Counted from the first letter of the stretch, positions 8,751 through 18,248 are shown. The stretch: 64,000 bases of DNA from an uncultured Paracoccaceae bacterium (GCA_947498415.1 CANMKB010000002.1:558001-622000); one strand, 5' to 3'. Made by a program: numbers and translations. The notes: generated by a model not told the origin, from the sequence alone.

Positions 8751-10367
8751 ATGAAACATACAACGATTGCATTGGCGCTATCGCTGACCACGGCTTTGAC
8801 GTCTGGAGCGTTTGCCGCAGATGTTCCGGCAGGCACCACTCTGGCCCAAGACCAGACCTATACCTATCGCCTTCAGGATGAGATTTCATCTCTCGACCCG
8901 CAGTTGGTCGAAGACACCTATGGATCAGGCTTTGCGCGTGATTTGTTTGAGGGTCTCTATAACCAAGATGGCGAAGGCCAACTGGCCCCGGGTGTGGCGC
9001 TTAGCCACGAGGTGTCTGCCGATAAAATGACCTACACATTCACCCTGCGCAAAGATGCAAAGTGGTCTGATGGCAACCCTGTTACGGCGCATGATTTTGT
9101 CTACGCATGGAAACGTGCTGTGACGCCAGAGCTGGCATCACCTTATGCGTGGTACATGGAACTCATGTCGATCAAGAACGGCGCAGCGATCATCGCGGGT
9201 GACAAACAGCCTGACGAGCTAGGTGTTTCAGCAACTGATGACCATACATTTGTCGTCGAACTGTCTCAGCCGCTGCCTTACTTTGATCAGATGGTAACGC
9301 ATTCAACCACATTCCCTTCTCCGAAATGGGTGATTGATGCGCACGGTGAAAAGTGGACATTGCCTGAAAACATCGTGGGCAACGGCGCTTACAAACTCAC
9401 TGAATATGTATTGAAAGAACGCTCCACCCGCGTGCGCAACGATATGTATTGGGACAACGAGAACACTGTTCTAGACACCGTAGTCGCACTGGTGATCGGC
9501 GATGAGAACCAAGCTTTGACACGTTACCGTGCAGGTGAGCTTGATAAAACAGATACGCCAGCGGGCCAGTATCCAACGTTGAAAGCAGAACTGCCGGCTG
9601 AGGCCATCGCGGTACCACGCCTGTGTAACTACTACTTCTCATATAATCTTGAGAGCGGCCCAGAAGCGTTCCAAGACGTGCGCGTTCGCCAGGCTCTTGC
9701 GCTTGCGGTCGACCGTAAGGTCATTGTGGATCAGGTGCTGCAAGGCGGCCAGTTCCCAGCCTATAACTTTACCCCGGCTGCGACCGCGGGCTTTGAAGTG
9801 CCAGAGATCGACTATGCGGGCATGACCCAAGCAGAGCGTGACGCCAAAGCGGTAGAGCTGTTGGCTGAGGCCGGATATGGCAAAGACGGTAAACCGCTGT
9901 CATTCACTTACCTCTACAACACGTCTGAATCTCACCAGCAGGTGGCGATTGTTGCGACCCAGATGTGGAAGCAAAAGCTCGGCGTCGACGTGAGCCTGGA
10001 AAATCAGGAATGGAAAGTGTTCCTGGAAAACCGCGGCAATCAGAACTTTGAGATGGCCCGGGGCGCATGGTGTGGTGACTATAACGAAGCCTCGACCTTC
10101 CTTGACTTGCTGCAGTCTGAATCCGGTTACAACGATGCGAAATACAACAATGCCCGCGTCGATGAGCTGCTTGCAGCTGCGAAATCTTCTGAAAACACGA
10201 CCCCGCTGTACACCGAAGTAGAACAGATCCTGGCTGCCGAAATGCCGGTCATTCCGATCTACCACTACTCAGCCAATATGGTTCTGAAAGAAGACGTCAA
10301 AGGCTGGCCGCTGAACAACGTTCAGCAAAAGTACTACTCTAAGGATCTGTACAAAGTCGCGGAGTAA
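8751..10367 (+). CDS. oppA: Oligopeptide ABC transporter substrate-binding protein (OppA/MppA type)
   Basis: This is a periplasmic binding protein of SBP family 5. A signal peptide ends after SGAFA (residue 22). The family signature lies in YTFTLRKDAKWSDGNPVTAHDFVYAWKR at about residues 92-120. The 538-residue length and the closing DVKGWPLNNVQQKYYSKDLYK match OppA/MppA proteins. Ligand is probably an oligopeptide or murein peptide. It heads a five-gene rightward operon and is separated from the permeases by a strong stem-loop. Confidence 0.92.
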   Translation: MKHTTIALALSLTTALTSGAFAADVPAGTTLAQDQTYTYRLQDEISSLDPQLVEDTYGSGFARDLFEGLYNQDGEGQLAPGVALSHEVSADKMTYTFTLRKDAKWSDGNPVTAHDFVYAWKRAVTPELASPYAWYMELMSIKNGAAIIAGDKQPDELGVSATDDHTFVVELSQPLPYFDQMVTHSTTFPSPKWVIDAHGEKWTLPENIVGNGAYKLTEYVLKERSTRVRNDMYWDNENTVLDTVVALVIGDENQALTRYRAGELDKTDTPAGQYPTLKAELPAEAIAVPRLCNYYFSYNLESGPEAFQDVRVRQALALAVDRKVIVDQVLQGGQFPAYNFTPAATAGFEVPEIDYAGMTQAERDAKAVELLAEAGYGKDGKPLSFTYLYNTSESHQQVAIVATQMWKQKLGVDVSLENQEWKVFLENRGNQNFEMARGAWCGDYNEASTFLDLLQSESGYNDAKYNNARVDELLAAAKSSENTTPLYTEVEQILAAEMPVIPIYHYSANMVLKEDVKGWPLNNVQQKYYSKDLYKVAE

Positions 10368-10392
10368 TCCACTCGTACTTTGACCCTTAATT

Positions 10393-10418
10393 GCCTCGCC
10401 GCCCAGCAGCGGCGAGGC
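10393..10418 (+). other. Perfect 10-bp stem-loop between oppA and oppB
   Basis: GCCTCGCCGC (10393-10402) pairs perfectly with GCGGCGAGGC (10409-10418) around a 6-base loop. It has no T-run. Position after the binding-protein gene and before the permeases suggests mRNA stabilisation or partial attenuation giving more binding protein than membrane complex. Confidence 0.7.
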
Positions 10419-10432
10419 ATCGCGAGGTTTTT

Positions 10433-11365
10433 ATGCTCAGCTACACGCTCCGCCGGTTGATGGCGGTCATTCCAACAATCTTGATTCTGATTGTCATATG
10501 CTTTTTCCTCATGCGGCTTGCGCCCGGTGGCCCGTTCACATCCGAACGCCCGCTGCCCCCTGCTGTTATGAAAAACGTTCTGGAACGCTATGGTTTAGAT
10601 GAACCGCTGTACGTCCAACTGTGGACCTACGTCAAAAACATCATAATCGCTTTTGATTTCGGCCCGTCCTTTTCGCAAAAAGACCGATCCGTGAATGATC
10701 TGATTGCGCAGGGCTTTCCGGTCACCCTGACCTACGGATTTTTCTCGGCGGTCTTTGTGTTGGTGATGGGCATCCCGCTTGGCATGATCGCCGCCCTGCG
10801 TCACAATAGTTTTTGGGACTATGTGATGACCGGCCTTGCTATCTTTTCGCAGATTTTCCCAAACTTTGTCCTCGCCCCGTTGATGGTGCTTTTGTTCACC
10901 CTTGCCTTGGGATTGCTGCCCGGCGGGGGGTGGAACGGCGGTCAGTGGCAATATGTGATCATGCCCGCGGTGGCCCTGGGCACCTCCTATATGGCCTCGG
11001 TCGCCCGATTGACCCGCGGATCACTGCTAGAGGTGCTAAACGCCCCTTATATTCGAACCGCGCGGGCCAAAGGCTTGTCAGAGCGCACAATTCTGATCCG
11101 TCACGCAATGAAACCCACGCTATTGCCGGTGATTTCATACATGGCGCCCGTGTTTGTCTATATGATCACCGGTTCGGTTTTCATCGACATCTTCTTTTCC
11201 ACTGGAGGCATCGGGCAGAACTTTATCGATGCGGCTTATACGCGCGACTATTCTGTCATCCTTGGCCTTGCGATCCTTTATTCGGTGCTGACCTTTGTGC
11301 TGACCCTGATTGTTGACCTTGTCTATGCGTGGATCGACCCCAAGGTGCGGAGCGGACTGAAATGA
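10433..11365 (+). CDS. oppB: Oligopeptide ABC permease, OppB type
   Basis: This is an inner-membrane permease of 310 residues. The N-terminus MLSYTLRRLMAVIPTILILI and the EAA-like coupling loop YIRTARAKGLSERTILIRHAM are diagnostic for OppB/DppB. The ATG at 10433 is chosen because it gives the family N-terminus; the frame is open 14 codons earlier, within the hairpin. Its stop overlaps the next start as ATGA. Confidence 0.93.
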   Translation: MLSYTLRRLMAVIPTILILIVICFFLMRLAPGGPFTSERPLPPAVMKNVLERYGLDEPLYVQLWTYVKNIIIAFDFGPSFSQKDRSVNDLIAQGFPVTLTYGFFSAVFVLVMGIPLGMIAALRHNSFWDYVMTGLAIFSQIFPNFVLAPLMVLLFTLALGLLPGGGWNGGQWQYVIMPAVALGTSYMASVARLTRGSLLEVLNAPYIRTARAKGLSERTILIRHAMKPTLLPVISYMAPVFVYMITGSVFIDIFFSTGGIGQNFIDAAYTRDYSVILGLAILYSVLTFVLTLIVDLVYAWIDPKVRSGLK

Positions 11366-12294
11366 AAACTAAAAAGATTATGAACAGCCCGGAATTTGCA
11401 GAGGCTGTGGCCGAAGACATGCTGGAAAGCCGGTCGTTTTGGGCTGATGCGCGTAAGCGGTTTTTCAAAAACCGAATGGCCGTGGTGTCGATGTCTCTGC
11501 TATTTTGCTTGGCGTTGTTTGCCATTTTTGGGCATCAATTCTCAAAATGGACCTATGAGGAAATCGACTGGTCTATTCTGGGCAAAGTCAAAACCCACGG
11601 CCAACCGTCTATTGAAAATGGGCACTATTTTGGCGTCGATGAATTGGGCCGCGATCTATATGCGCGTGTTGTCCAAGGTTCGCGCGTGTCTCTGCTTGTG
11701 GGGTTTGTTTCTGGCATACTGGCCGTGATGATCGGGGCCTCGATGGGCGCCATCGCTGGCTACTATGGCGGGCGGATCGATCAGGTCATTATGGGCGCTT
11801 ATAACATCACCCTGTCCATCCCCTACATTATCTTTTTCGTGGTGTGGCAGGCCTTCTTTGGTCGGTCGCTTGAACAGATGATCATGGTGTTGGTCATCGT
11901 CAACTGGACGGCCGGGCTACTGATTGTGCGGGGACAGGTGCAAACCCTGAAAAACCGTGAGTTTGTGGATGCCGCGCGGATGCTGGGCCTGTCTGACTTT
12001 AAGATCATCTTTAAGCACATCCTGCCCAATATGCTGTGGGTCATCACGATCTACATGTCGATTGTCATTCCTGAGATGATCATGATGGAAAGCCTGGTGT
12101 CGTTCTTAGGTGTCGGCATCCAAGAACCCAACACCAGCTGGGGTGCGCTTATTTCTGAGGGCGCTAAAACCATGACCTTTGGCACCATCTGGCAACTGGC
12201 CTTTCCCGCCGCCTGCTTTGTGATTGCGCAGGTCTCTTTGTACTACATTGGCGACGGTCTGCGTGACGCGCTTGATCCGAAGGAGCGTGCATAA
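11362..12294 (+). CDS. oppC: Oligopeptide ABC permease, OppC type
   Basis: This second permease of the importer has 310 residues. It has the OppC N-terminal pattern SFWADARKRFFKNRMAVVSM, then a periplasmic stretch ending in FGVDELGRDLYARVVQGSRVSL, and the coupling loop FVDAARMLGLSDFKIIFKHILPN. The ATG overlaps the oppB stop. It should pair with OppB to form the pore. Confidence 0.93.
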   Translation: MKTKKIMNSPEFAEAVAEDMLESRSFWADARKRFFKNRMAVVSMSLLFCLALFAIFGHQFSKWTYEEIDWSILGKVKTHGQPSIENGHYFGVDELGRDLYARVVQGSRVSLLVGFVSGILAVMIGASMGAIAGYYGGRIDQVIMGAYNITLSIPYIIFFVVWQAFFGRSLEQMIMVLVIVNWTAGLLIVRGQVQTLKNREFVDAARMLGLSDFKIIFKHILPNMLWVITIYMSIVIPEMIMMESLVSFLGVGIQEPNTSWGALISEGAKTMTFGTIWQLAFPAACFVIAQVSLYYIGDGLRDALDPKERA

Positions 12295-12296
12295 TC

Positions 12297-13253
12297 ATGT
12301 TGTCCGTTCAAGATTTATCCATTCGGTTTCGCACCGGCGAAGGCCATGTTCATGCGGTGAACAACGTCAGCTTTGACATCGCGGCGGGCCAAAAGCTGGC
12401 CCTGGTGGGCGAAAGCGGATCTGGCAAATCACAGATCGCCTTGTCGATCCTTGGCTTGCTCGCCAATAATGCAGAAACCAGCGGGCGTATTGATTTCAAT
12501 GGGGCCGACCTATTGTCGATACCGCTTAGGCAGCTCAACAAAATTCGCGCCAAAGAAATCGGGATCATTTTCCAAGATCCGATGACTTCGCTTAATCCGT
12601 ACATGACAGTCGAGCGCCAACTTGGCGAGGTGTTAGAACTGCACGAGGGCCTGCGCGGTTCAGCGGCACGAGCCCGCGTGCTAGAGGTGATGGACGCGGT
12701 TCAGATCCCAGATGCCAAGAACCGGCTAAAGTCGTATCCACATGAGTTTTCCGGCGGGATGCGCCAGCGCATCGTCATCGCCATGGCGCTTTTGTTGCGG
12801 CCAAAATTGATTTTGGCAGACGAACCGACAACCGCTTTGGATGTCACCGTGCAAGCGCAAATTATGCGGCTGCTGGATGACATTCAACAAGAGTATAAAA
12901 CATCAATCCTTCTGATCACACATGACCTAGGTGTGGTGGCCGGGTTCTGTGACGAGACCTTGGTTTTATATGGGGGTCGGGTCATGGAACGGGCAGCCAC
13001 AAAAGACATTTTTGCGTTGCCCACCCATCCCTACACACGCGGTTTGATGCGGGCGGTTCCCAATATTCATGAGCCACACGCCAAGCTCACAGCCATCCCT
13101 GGCCAGCCGCCCAATCAAACGCAGCCCCTTACGGCCTGTCCATTTGCTGCACGGTGTCAGGATGCGGTGATGGACTGTCACTCATCCCTGCCCGACCTCA
13201 CCCAATCCGCCCCTATGCGGGCTTGCCTGCGCCCCTTGGAGGAACTGACATGA
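12297..13253 (+). CDS. oppD: Oligopeptide ABC ATPase, OppD type
   Basis: This 318-residue ATPase has Walker A GESGSGKSQ, signature FSGGMRQRIVIAMAL and Walker B LILADEPTTALD. It ends with the OppD/F C-terminal domain, including the cysteine-bearing stretch TACPFAARCQDAVMDC that binds an iron-sulphur cluster in some relatives. Walker A ends in GKSQ rather than the usual GKST/GKSV, a tolerated change. It starts two bases after oppC. Confidence 0.93.
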   Translation: MLSVQDLSIRFRTGEGHVHAVNNVSFDIAAGQKLALVGESGSGKSQIALSILGLLANNAETSGRIDFNGADLLSIPLRQLNKIRAKEIGIIFQDPMTSLNPYMTVERQLGEVLELHEGLRGSAARARVLEVMDAVQIPDAKNRLKSYPHEFSGGMRQRIVIAMALLLRPKLILADEPTTALDVTVQAQIMRLLDDIQQEYKTSILLITHDLGVVAGFCDETLVLYGGRVMERAATKDIFALPTHPYTRGLMRAVPNIHEPHAKLTAIPGQPPNQTQPLTACPFAARCQDAVMDCHSSLPDLTQSAPMRACLRPLEELT

Positions 13254-14227
13254 GCCACCCCATGCTAACCGTGTCAGACCTAGAAGTTCGCTTTTCACTG
13301 ACACAATCCAAGAAATGGCCTTGGTCGATCCCAAGCGTGGTGCATGCCGTAAATGGCGTGAGCTTTACGCTGGAACGGGGCAAAACCCTTGGCATTGTGG
13401 GCGAAAGCGGATGCGGTAAGTCTACGCTTGTGCGGGCGATTGCCGGACTGGTGAAACCCGCGTCAGGCGTCGTGACCCTTGATGGCGAAGAGATTGACTA
13501 TCATGCCACTGCTGATCTCGCCCGACTGCGGCGGACGGTTCAGATGATCTTTCAAGATCCGGTGGCGTCTTTGAACCCGCGCATGACCGTTCTGGAAATT
13601 GTGTCAGAGCCCATATCTGTGTTCTTTCCCGAGCTTTCAAAAGACGAACGCAATCTCAAAGCGCAAGCGATGCTGGACCGGGTGGGCATCCCCCGCCGCA
13701 ATATGAACCGGTATCCGCATGAGTTTTCTGGCGGTCAGTGCCAACGCATTGGCATCGCCCGTGCGCTGGCGGCAGAACCACAGGTATTGCTATGTGATGA
13801 ACCTGTCTCAGCGCTTGATGTGTCTATCCAGGCGCAGGTGGTCAACCTGTTGAAAGAGCTGCAAGACGATATGGGGCTAACTCTTGTATTTGTGGCCCAT
13901 GATCTAGGTGTGGTGCGCCATATCTCAGACGACATTCTGGTGATGTATCTGGGTGGAATGATGGAACGTGCCCCGGCCAGTGATTTGGTATTGGCACCAC
14001 GCCATCCCTATACGAAAGCCCTGCTTTCTGCCGTGCCGGTGCCCGACCCAAATGCCAAGCTCACGCCGGAAATTCTGGACGGAGACTTGCCCAGCCCCAT
14101 CGCCTTGCCAACGGGTTGTTTGTTTCAGTCACGCTGCCCATCTCGGATAGATCGCTGCGCTGCACAGCGTCCTGATCTGACACAAGACGGTGATCGATTT
14201 AAAGCGTGTTTTGTAGCGCCGACTTAA
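13250..14227 (+). CDS. oppF: Oligopeptide ABC ATPase, OppF type
   Basis: This second ATPase has 325 residues with Walker A GESGCGKST, signature FSGGQCQRIGIARALA and Walker B VLLCDEPVSALD, plus the C-terminal TGCLFQSRCPSRIDRC cysteine segment. The chosen ATG (MSHPMLTVSDLEVRF) overlaps the oppD stop as ATGA. It is the last gene of the operon, followed by a terminator. Confidence 0.93.
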   Translation: MSHPMLTVSDLEVRFSLTQSKKWPWSIPSVVHAVNGVSFTLERGKTLGIVGESGCGKSTLVRAIAGLVKPASGVVTLDGEEIDYHATADLARLRRTVQMIFQDPVASLNPRMTVLEIVSEPISVFFPELSKDERNLKAQAMLDRVGIPRRNMNRYPHEFSGGQCQRIGIARALAAEPQVLLCDEPVSALDVSIQAQVVNLLKELQDDMGLTLVFVAHDLGVVRHISDDILVMYLGGMMERAPASDLVLAPRHPYTKALLSAVPVPDPNAKLTPEILDGDLPSPIALPTGCLFQSRCPSRIDRCAAQRPDLTQDGDRFKACFVAPT

Positions 14228-14251
14228 AGGTGCAACAAATTCCCACAACTT

Positions 14252-14286
14252 GGCGGCATTCCAAAGTGGATTGCCGCCATTTTTTG
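14252..14286 (+). terminator. Rho-independent terminator of the opp operon
   Basis: GGCGGCA (14252-14258) pairs with TGCCGCC (14272-14278), with an inner CCA/TGG helix, followed by ATTTTTTG. It lies 25 bases after the oppF stop and points rightwards. Confidence 0.85.
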
Positions 14287-14300
14287 TAGAGTGACTTTGG

Positions 14301-14588
14301 CTAAATGCCTTCGACAATCGTGATATTCACTGTGCCTGCATTCAGGCGGTTTTTTCGGGCGTTTTGGTAGGCATCAGATTGAAAACAATCCCACGCGTGT
14401 TTGAGGGAGGGAAATTCGATCACAACATTGCGCGGGTGATCAAACCCTTCAAGCGCATGATATGCCCCACCCCGCGCCAAGACCTTTGCACCAAATTGGG
14501 CAAAGGGGGCTGCGGTGGCATCTGCGTATTTTTGGTATTCTTCAGGGTCTGTAACAGTCACATGCGCCATCCAATATGCTTTCGGCAT
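14301..14588 (-). CDS. DUF1330 family protein
   Basis: This small protein of 95 residues begins MPKAYWMAHVTVTDPEEYQKYA. The stretches GGAYHALEGFDHPRNVVIEFPS and DAYQNARKNRL are typical of DUF1330, a ferredoxin-like (dimeric alpha-beta barrel) family of unknown activity. AAAGGAGCG precedes the ATG. It lies at the end of the pyrimidine operon, behind a terminator-like hairpin, so it may be only partly co-transcribed. Confidence 0.85.
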   Translation of the reverse strand: MPKAYWMAHVTVTDPEEYQKYADATAAPFAQFGAKVLARGGAYHALEGFDHPRNVVIEFPSLKHAWDCFQSDAYQNARKNRLNAGTVNITIVEGI

Positions 14589-14605
14589 TGAACGCTCCTT
14601 TTGTG

Positions 14606-14632
14606 AAAAGGTGGGCAAACCCTGCCCACCTT
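14606..14632 (-). terminator. Hairpin terminator/attenuator after the ABC binding-protein gene
   Basis: AAGGTGGGCA (14608-14617) and TGCCCACCTT (14623-14632) form a perfect 10-bp stem with a 5-base loop. On the leftward strand it is followed by TTTTCAC, as in an intrinsic terminator. It stands between the binding-protein gene and DUF1330. Confidence 0.75.
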
Positions 14633-14641
14633 AATCTTGGA

Positions 14642-15634
14642 TCAGTTGCCAAGCGCTTTGTCTGTGATCGCTGATGTCCACGCACCAGAGGGCGCTGTGG
14701 TGATCACCGGGTCAGAGCCCCCGGCCAATAGCGTTTCGACTGTGCGTTCATAGGCGTCCGCGTCAAGCGCACCGTTAGAACCGGCGGTGAGTTTGGCAAT
14801 TTCGCCCATCATACGCACCTGATGCTTTTCAGTCTGCGCACCGGTTTCATCATAGTCCAACACGATCAGTGCGGCTTCTTCGGGGTTTTCTTCTGCCCAC
14901 TTCCAGCCTTTCATCGACGCGCGCACAAAACGCACCATTTTGTCGTTAAAGGCCTCGTCGCTTAGGTTGTCTTCCAGCACGTACAGACCATCTTCGAGCG
15001 TAGCGACGCCCTGATCTTCGTACTTAAAGGTGATCAGCTCTTCCGGGTTCACACCGGAATCGATCACCTGCCAATATTCGTTATAGGTCATGGTCGAGAT
15101 ACAATCCGCCTGACGCTGCAACAGCGGGTCTACGTTAAAGCCCTGTTTCAAGACTTCGACACCGCTTTCATCAGCGCCGTCTGTGTCAAACCCAAGTTGA
15201 GACATCCAGCTCATAAAGGGGAACTCGTTGCCAAAGAACCAAACACCCAGGGTACGGTTCGCCAAAGAGGCGGGTTCGGTGATCCCGACATCCCCCCAAC
15301 AGGTCAGCATCATGCCCGAAGAGGCAAACGGCTGTGCCACGTTAACCAAAGGAAGGCCCTTTTCACGTGCTGCTAGCGCGGCTGGCATCCATTCGACCAC
15401 CACATCTGCGCCACCACCGGCGATGACTTGGGTGGGGGCAATATCTGGTCCGCCCGGCAGAACGGTTACATCCAGATCTTCGTCTTTATAAAACCCATTT
15501 TCCAAAGCCACATAATATCCGGCGAACTGGGCTTGCGTGACCCATTTCAACTGAAGCGTAACTTCATCACTTGCCGCAGCACCAGTGGCTGCAATCGCGA
15601 GGGCGGATGCCCCAACAAACGATTTGAATGTCAT
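14642..15634 (-). CDS. NMT1/THI5-like ABC transporter substrate-binding protein (probable pyrimidine-related ligand)
   Basis: This periplasmic binding protein has 330 residues with a signal peptide ending near TGAAA. The mature start DEVTLQLKWVTQAQFAGYYVALENGFYKDEDLDV is the classic NMT1/THI5-like entry, shared by hydroxymethylpyrimidine and related importers. The genes upstream in the same orientation are two permeases, an ATPase, dihydropyrimidinase and a carbamoyl amidohydrolase, so the ligand is probably a pyrimidine base or derivative. Ligand identity is inference from context. Confidence 0.85.
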   Translation of the reverse strand: MTFKSFVGASALAIAATGAAASDEVTLQLKWVTQAQFAGYYVALENGFYKDEDLDVTVLPGGPDIAPTQVIAGGGADVVVEWMPAALAAREKGLPLVNVAQPFASSGMMLTCWGDVGITEPASLANRTLGVWFFGNEFPFMSWMSQLGFDTDGADESGVEVLKQGFNVDPLLQRQADCISTMTYNEYWQVIDSGVNPEELITFKYEDQGVATLEDGLYVLEDNLSDEAFNDKMVRFVRASMKGWKWAEENPEEAALIVLDYDETGAQTEKHQVRMMGEIAKLTAGSNGALDADAYERTVETLLAGGSDPVITTAPSGAWTSAITDKALGN

Positions 15635-15684
15635 TGATCTTCTCCTTGTTGAACGTATTTGGTTTTAACTTAGTTTAGATATGC

Positions 15685-16530
15685 TCAGCCTCTTTGCGAT
15701 GGGTGCCAAAAAGTCACCTTCTTTTCGATCCAAGCCACGCCCCCATAAAAGGCCGTTCCAGCTAGGGCAGCCACAACGATCTCGGCCCAGACCAGATCAA
15801 TAGAAAGGCTGCCAACCCCAGTAGAAATGCGAAAGCCCATGCCGCGTGTGGGTGAGCCAAAATATTCTGCGACAATGGCCCCAATCAGCGCGAGCGTCGC
15901 TGCGATTTTGAGACCGTTAAAAATAAAGGGCAGCGCGGCTGGCAGGCGCAGTTTCAGCAATGTAGGCAGATAGCCTGCCGCATAGGTTTTCATCAGATCG
16001 CGCTGCATGGCATCCGTCTCACGTAGGCCCTGCACAGTGTTCACAAGAATGGGGAAAAACACCATCACCACCACAACGGCCGCTTTTGAGTGCCAATCAA
16101 AGCCAAACCAACTGACCAAAATCGGGGCCACCCCGACAATAGGTAAAGCCGCCACGAAATTACCAATCGGCAAAAGGCCTTGCGTTAAGAAAGGGGATCT
16201 ATCAATCAAAACCGCCGTGATAATCGCAGCCACGGCGCCAATGATATATCCACGCAAGGCCCCCTTTAGAACGGTCTGCGTGAAATCCTGCCATAACAGA
16301 TCGGTTGAATTGAAAAAGGTCACAGCCACAGCGGAGGGCGCAGGCAAAATTGCTGCTGACACATCAAACGCGCGCACCAAAGCTTCCCAAATCACAATAA
16401 TCGTCAGCCCAAACAACAAGGGTACAACAACCTTGGCCCATCGTTTCTGTGCCAGTTTAGGATGTGCCAGTCGGAGGTTGAGCGCCATCGCACCAAGCCA
16501 GAACAAAAATGCTGCCATCAACCAAATCAT
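15685..16530 (-). CDS. ABC transporter permease (NMT1-type importer, second permease)
   Basis: This inner-membrane permease of the SsuC/TauC-like family has 281 residues, with the coupling loop DLMKTYAAGYLPTLLKLRLPAALPFIFNGLK. The ATG of MIWLMAAFLFWLGAMAL overlaps the stop of the preceding permease as ATGA; the frame is open further upstream but within that gene. It should pair with the neighbouring permease. Confidence 0.88.
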   Translation of the reverse strand: MIWLMAAFLFWLGAMALNLRLAHPKLAQKRWAKVVVPLLFGLTIIVIWEALVRAFDVSAAILPAPSAVAVTFFNSTDLLWQDFTQTVLKGALRGYIIGAVAAIITAVLIDRSPFLTQGLLPIGNFVAALPIVGVAPILVSWFGFDWHSKAAVVVVMVFFPILVNTVQGLRETDAMQRDLMKTYAAGYLPTLLKLRLPAALPFIFNGLKIAATLALIGAIVAEYFGSPTRGMGFRISTGVGSLSIDLVWAEIVVAALAGTAFYGGVAWIEKKVTFWHPSQRG

Positions 16531-17462
16531 GCCTGCATCCCCATTCTGCGTAGAACCAGCCGCTGTATCCCATCCAGGAGCGTGACCAAGACGCCGGCCA
16601 GAATTGCTGCGGCAAACAACGCCGACCAAATCGCCAAGGGCGTGCCGAATTGATCACCAATCAAGATACGAGCCCCGAGGCCGCGAATGGCCCCCGTGGG
16701 CAGCTCACCCACGATCGCCCCCACAAGTGCAGCGGCAATCGCCACCTTTAAAGAAGTAAACAGATAAGGGATTGATGCAGGTAAGCGCAGCTTCATAAAG
16801 CTTTGAAACCCCTGCGCATTATAGGTTTTCAACAAATCAAGCTGTTCCACCGCCGGAGACCGCAGCCCTTTTACCATCCCCACCAACACCGGGAAGAAAG
16901 ACAAATAGGCAGAGATCACAGCCTTGGGAAATCCGCGCCCATCAATCCCCACCTGCGAGGTTAAAACAATGATCATCGGCGCAAGCGCAACGATTGGCAC
17001 CGCCTGAGAAATCACAGCCCATGGCATGATCGCCATTTCAGCAACGCGGGCATAAACTATCGCCACCGCAGCGGTGATGCCAATCGCTGTCCCCAGCAAA
17101 AACCCCCATAGCGTTGACTGCAATGTCACCCAACCGTGGAAAATCAAAGACCGTTTCGACCACGTCCGGCCCTTTAAGACCATGGCGCCCGTGGTCTTCC
17201 AAAACTCTCGCCCCACCTGCAATGGTGTCGGCAATCGCGGACGATCTAAATAATATCCGTCCCGCACATACGCACGATTGTCTGACATCAAACGCCATAC
17301 CGATGTGTCACGCCGCGCAACCGCCGTCGCAGGCATGACCTCTGCCCCTGCCCGATCAGCTTGATCCAACGCCACGCGAATGTTCATCGGGGCCACGGCG
17401 AGAAACCAAAAGCACAACAATCCGAACAAGACAGCAATGACAGCAGGCATGGTTTTAGTCAT
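16527..17462 (-). CDS. ABC transporter permease (NMT1-type importer, first permease)
   Basis: This permease of 311 residues has one N-terminal membrane segment and about 90 further residues before the core. The coupling loop is DLLKTYNAQGFQSFMKLRLPASIPYLFTSLK. The gene overlaps the ATPase gene by 8 bases at its start, so translation is likely coupled. With the next gene it makes the heterodimeric pore of the importer. Confidence 0.88.
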   Translation of the reverse strand: MTKTMPAVIAVLFGLLCFWFLAVAPMNIRVALDQADRAGAEVMPATAVARRDTSVWRLMSDNRAYVRDGYYLDRPRLPTPLQVGREFWKTTGAMVLKGRTWSKRSLIFHGWVTLQSTLWGFLLGTAIGITAAVAIVYARVAEMAIMPWAVISQAVPIVALAPMIIVLTSQVGIDGRGFPKAVISAYLSFFPVLVGMVKGLRSPAVEQLDLLKTYNAQGFQSFMKLRLPASIPYLFTSLKVAIAAALVGAIVGELPTGAIRGLGARILIGDQFGTPLAIWSALFAAAILAGVLVTLLDGIQRLVLRRMGMQA

Positions 17463-18234
17463 AGGAATGCCCCGCCCTTAACCCATCACGCACGCGATGC
17501 GCGATCTCAAGAAACTCTGGCGTGTCGCGAATATCCAAAGGGCGCTCTTTGGGCAGTGGGCTATCAATCACATCTGAAATACGCCCAGGCCGTGGGGACA
17601 TCACCACAATCTTGGTCGACAGATACACCGCCTCGGGGATTGAGTGGGTCACAAAGCAAATGGTTTTTTCCGCTTTCGCCCATAGTTTTAAAAGTTGTTC
17701 ATTCAGGTGGTCGCGTACGATCTCATCCAGCGCCCCAAAGGGCTCATCCATCAGCAGAATATCCGCATCAAAGGCCAGCGCCCGCGCAATAGAGGCACGT
17801 TGTTGCATTCCCCCTGACAATTGCCACGGATATTTGTTTTCAAACCCGTTCAGATCAACAAGGCTGAGCACCCGCGCCACCCGATCTGAATGATCTGCTT
17901 TTGAATATCCCATGATCTCAAGCGGTAGGCGAATATTGCCTCCGATTGTGCGCCACGGATACAGCCCCGCATGTTGAAAAACATAGCCATAGGCGCGTGA
18001 TTTACGCGCTTGTTCTGCTGTTTGGCCATTCACGGTGATTGAACCGCTTGTAGGATGTTCCAGATCCGCCATACAGCGCAAAAACGTGGTTTTACCGCAG
18101 CCAGATGGCCCAATAAAGCTAACAAAATCGCCCTTATTGATCTCAAGCGACACGTCCTTTAACGCGTGCACCGGGCCGTCGTTTGTTTGAAACGTTAATG
18201 AGAGGTCCGTGGCGCGGATAGCTGCGTCGCTCAT
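17455..18234 (-). CDS. ABC transporter ATPase (NMT1-type importer)
   Basis: This 259-residue ATPase has Walker A GPSGCGKTT, signature LSGGMQQRASIARAL and Walker B ILLMDEPFGALDE, as in nitrate/taurine/pyrimidine-type importers. It begins 14 bases after the dihydropyrimidinase stop, linking transporter and catabolic genes in one transcript. Confidence 0.92.
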   Translation of the reverse strand: MSDAAIRATDLSLTFQTNDGPVHALKDVSLEINKGDFVSFIGPSGCGKTTFLRCMADLEHPTSGSITVNGQTAEQARKSRAYGYVFQHAGLYPWRTIGGNIRLPLEIMGYSKADHSDRVARVLSLVDLNGFENKYPWQLSGGMQQRASIARALAFDADILLMDEPFGALDEIVRDHLNEQLLKLWAKAEKTICFVTHSIPEAVYLSTKIVVMSPRPGRISDVIDSPLPKERPLDIRDTPEFLEIAHRVRDGLRAGHSYD

Positions 18235-18248
18235 GTTGTGTGGTCTTC

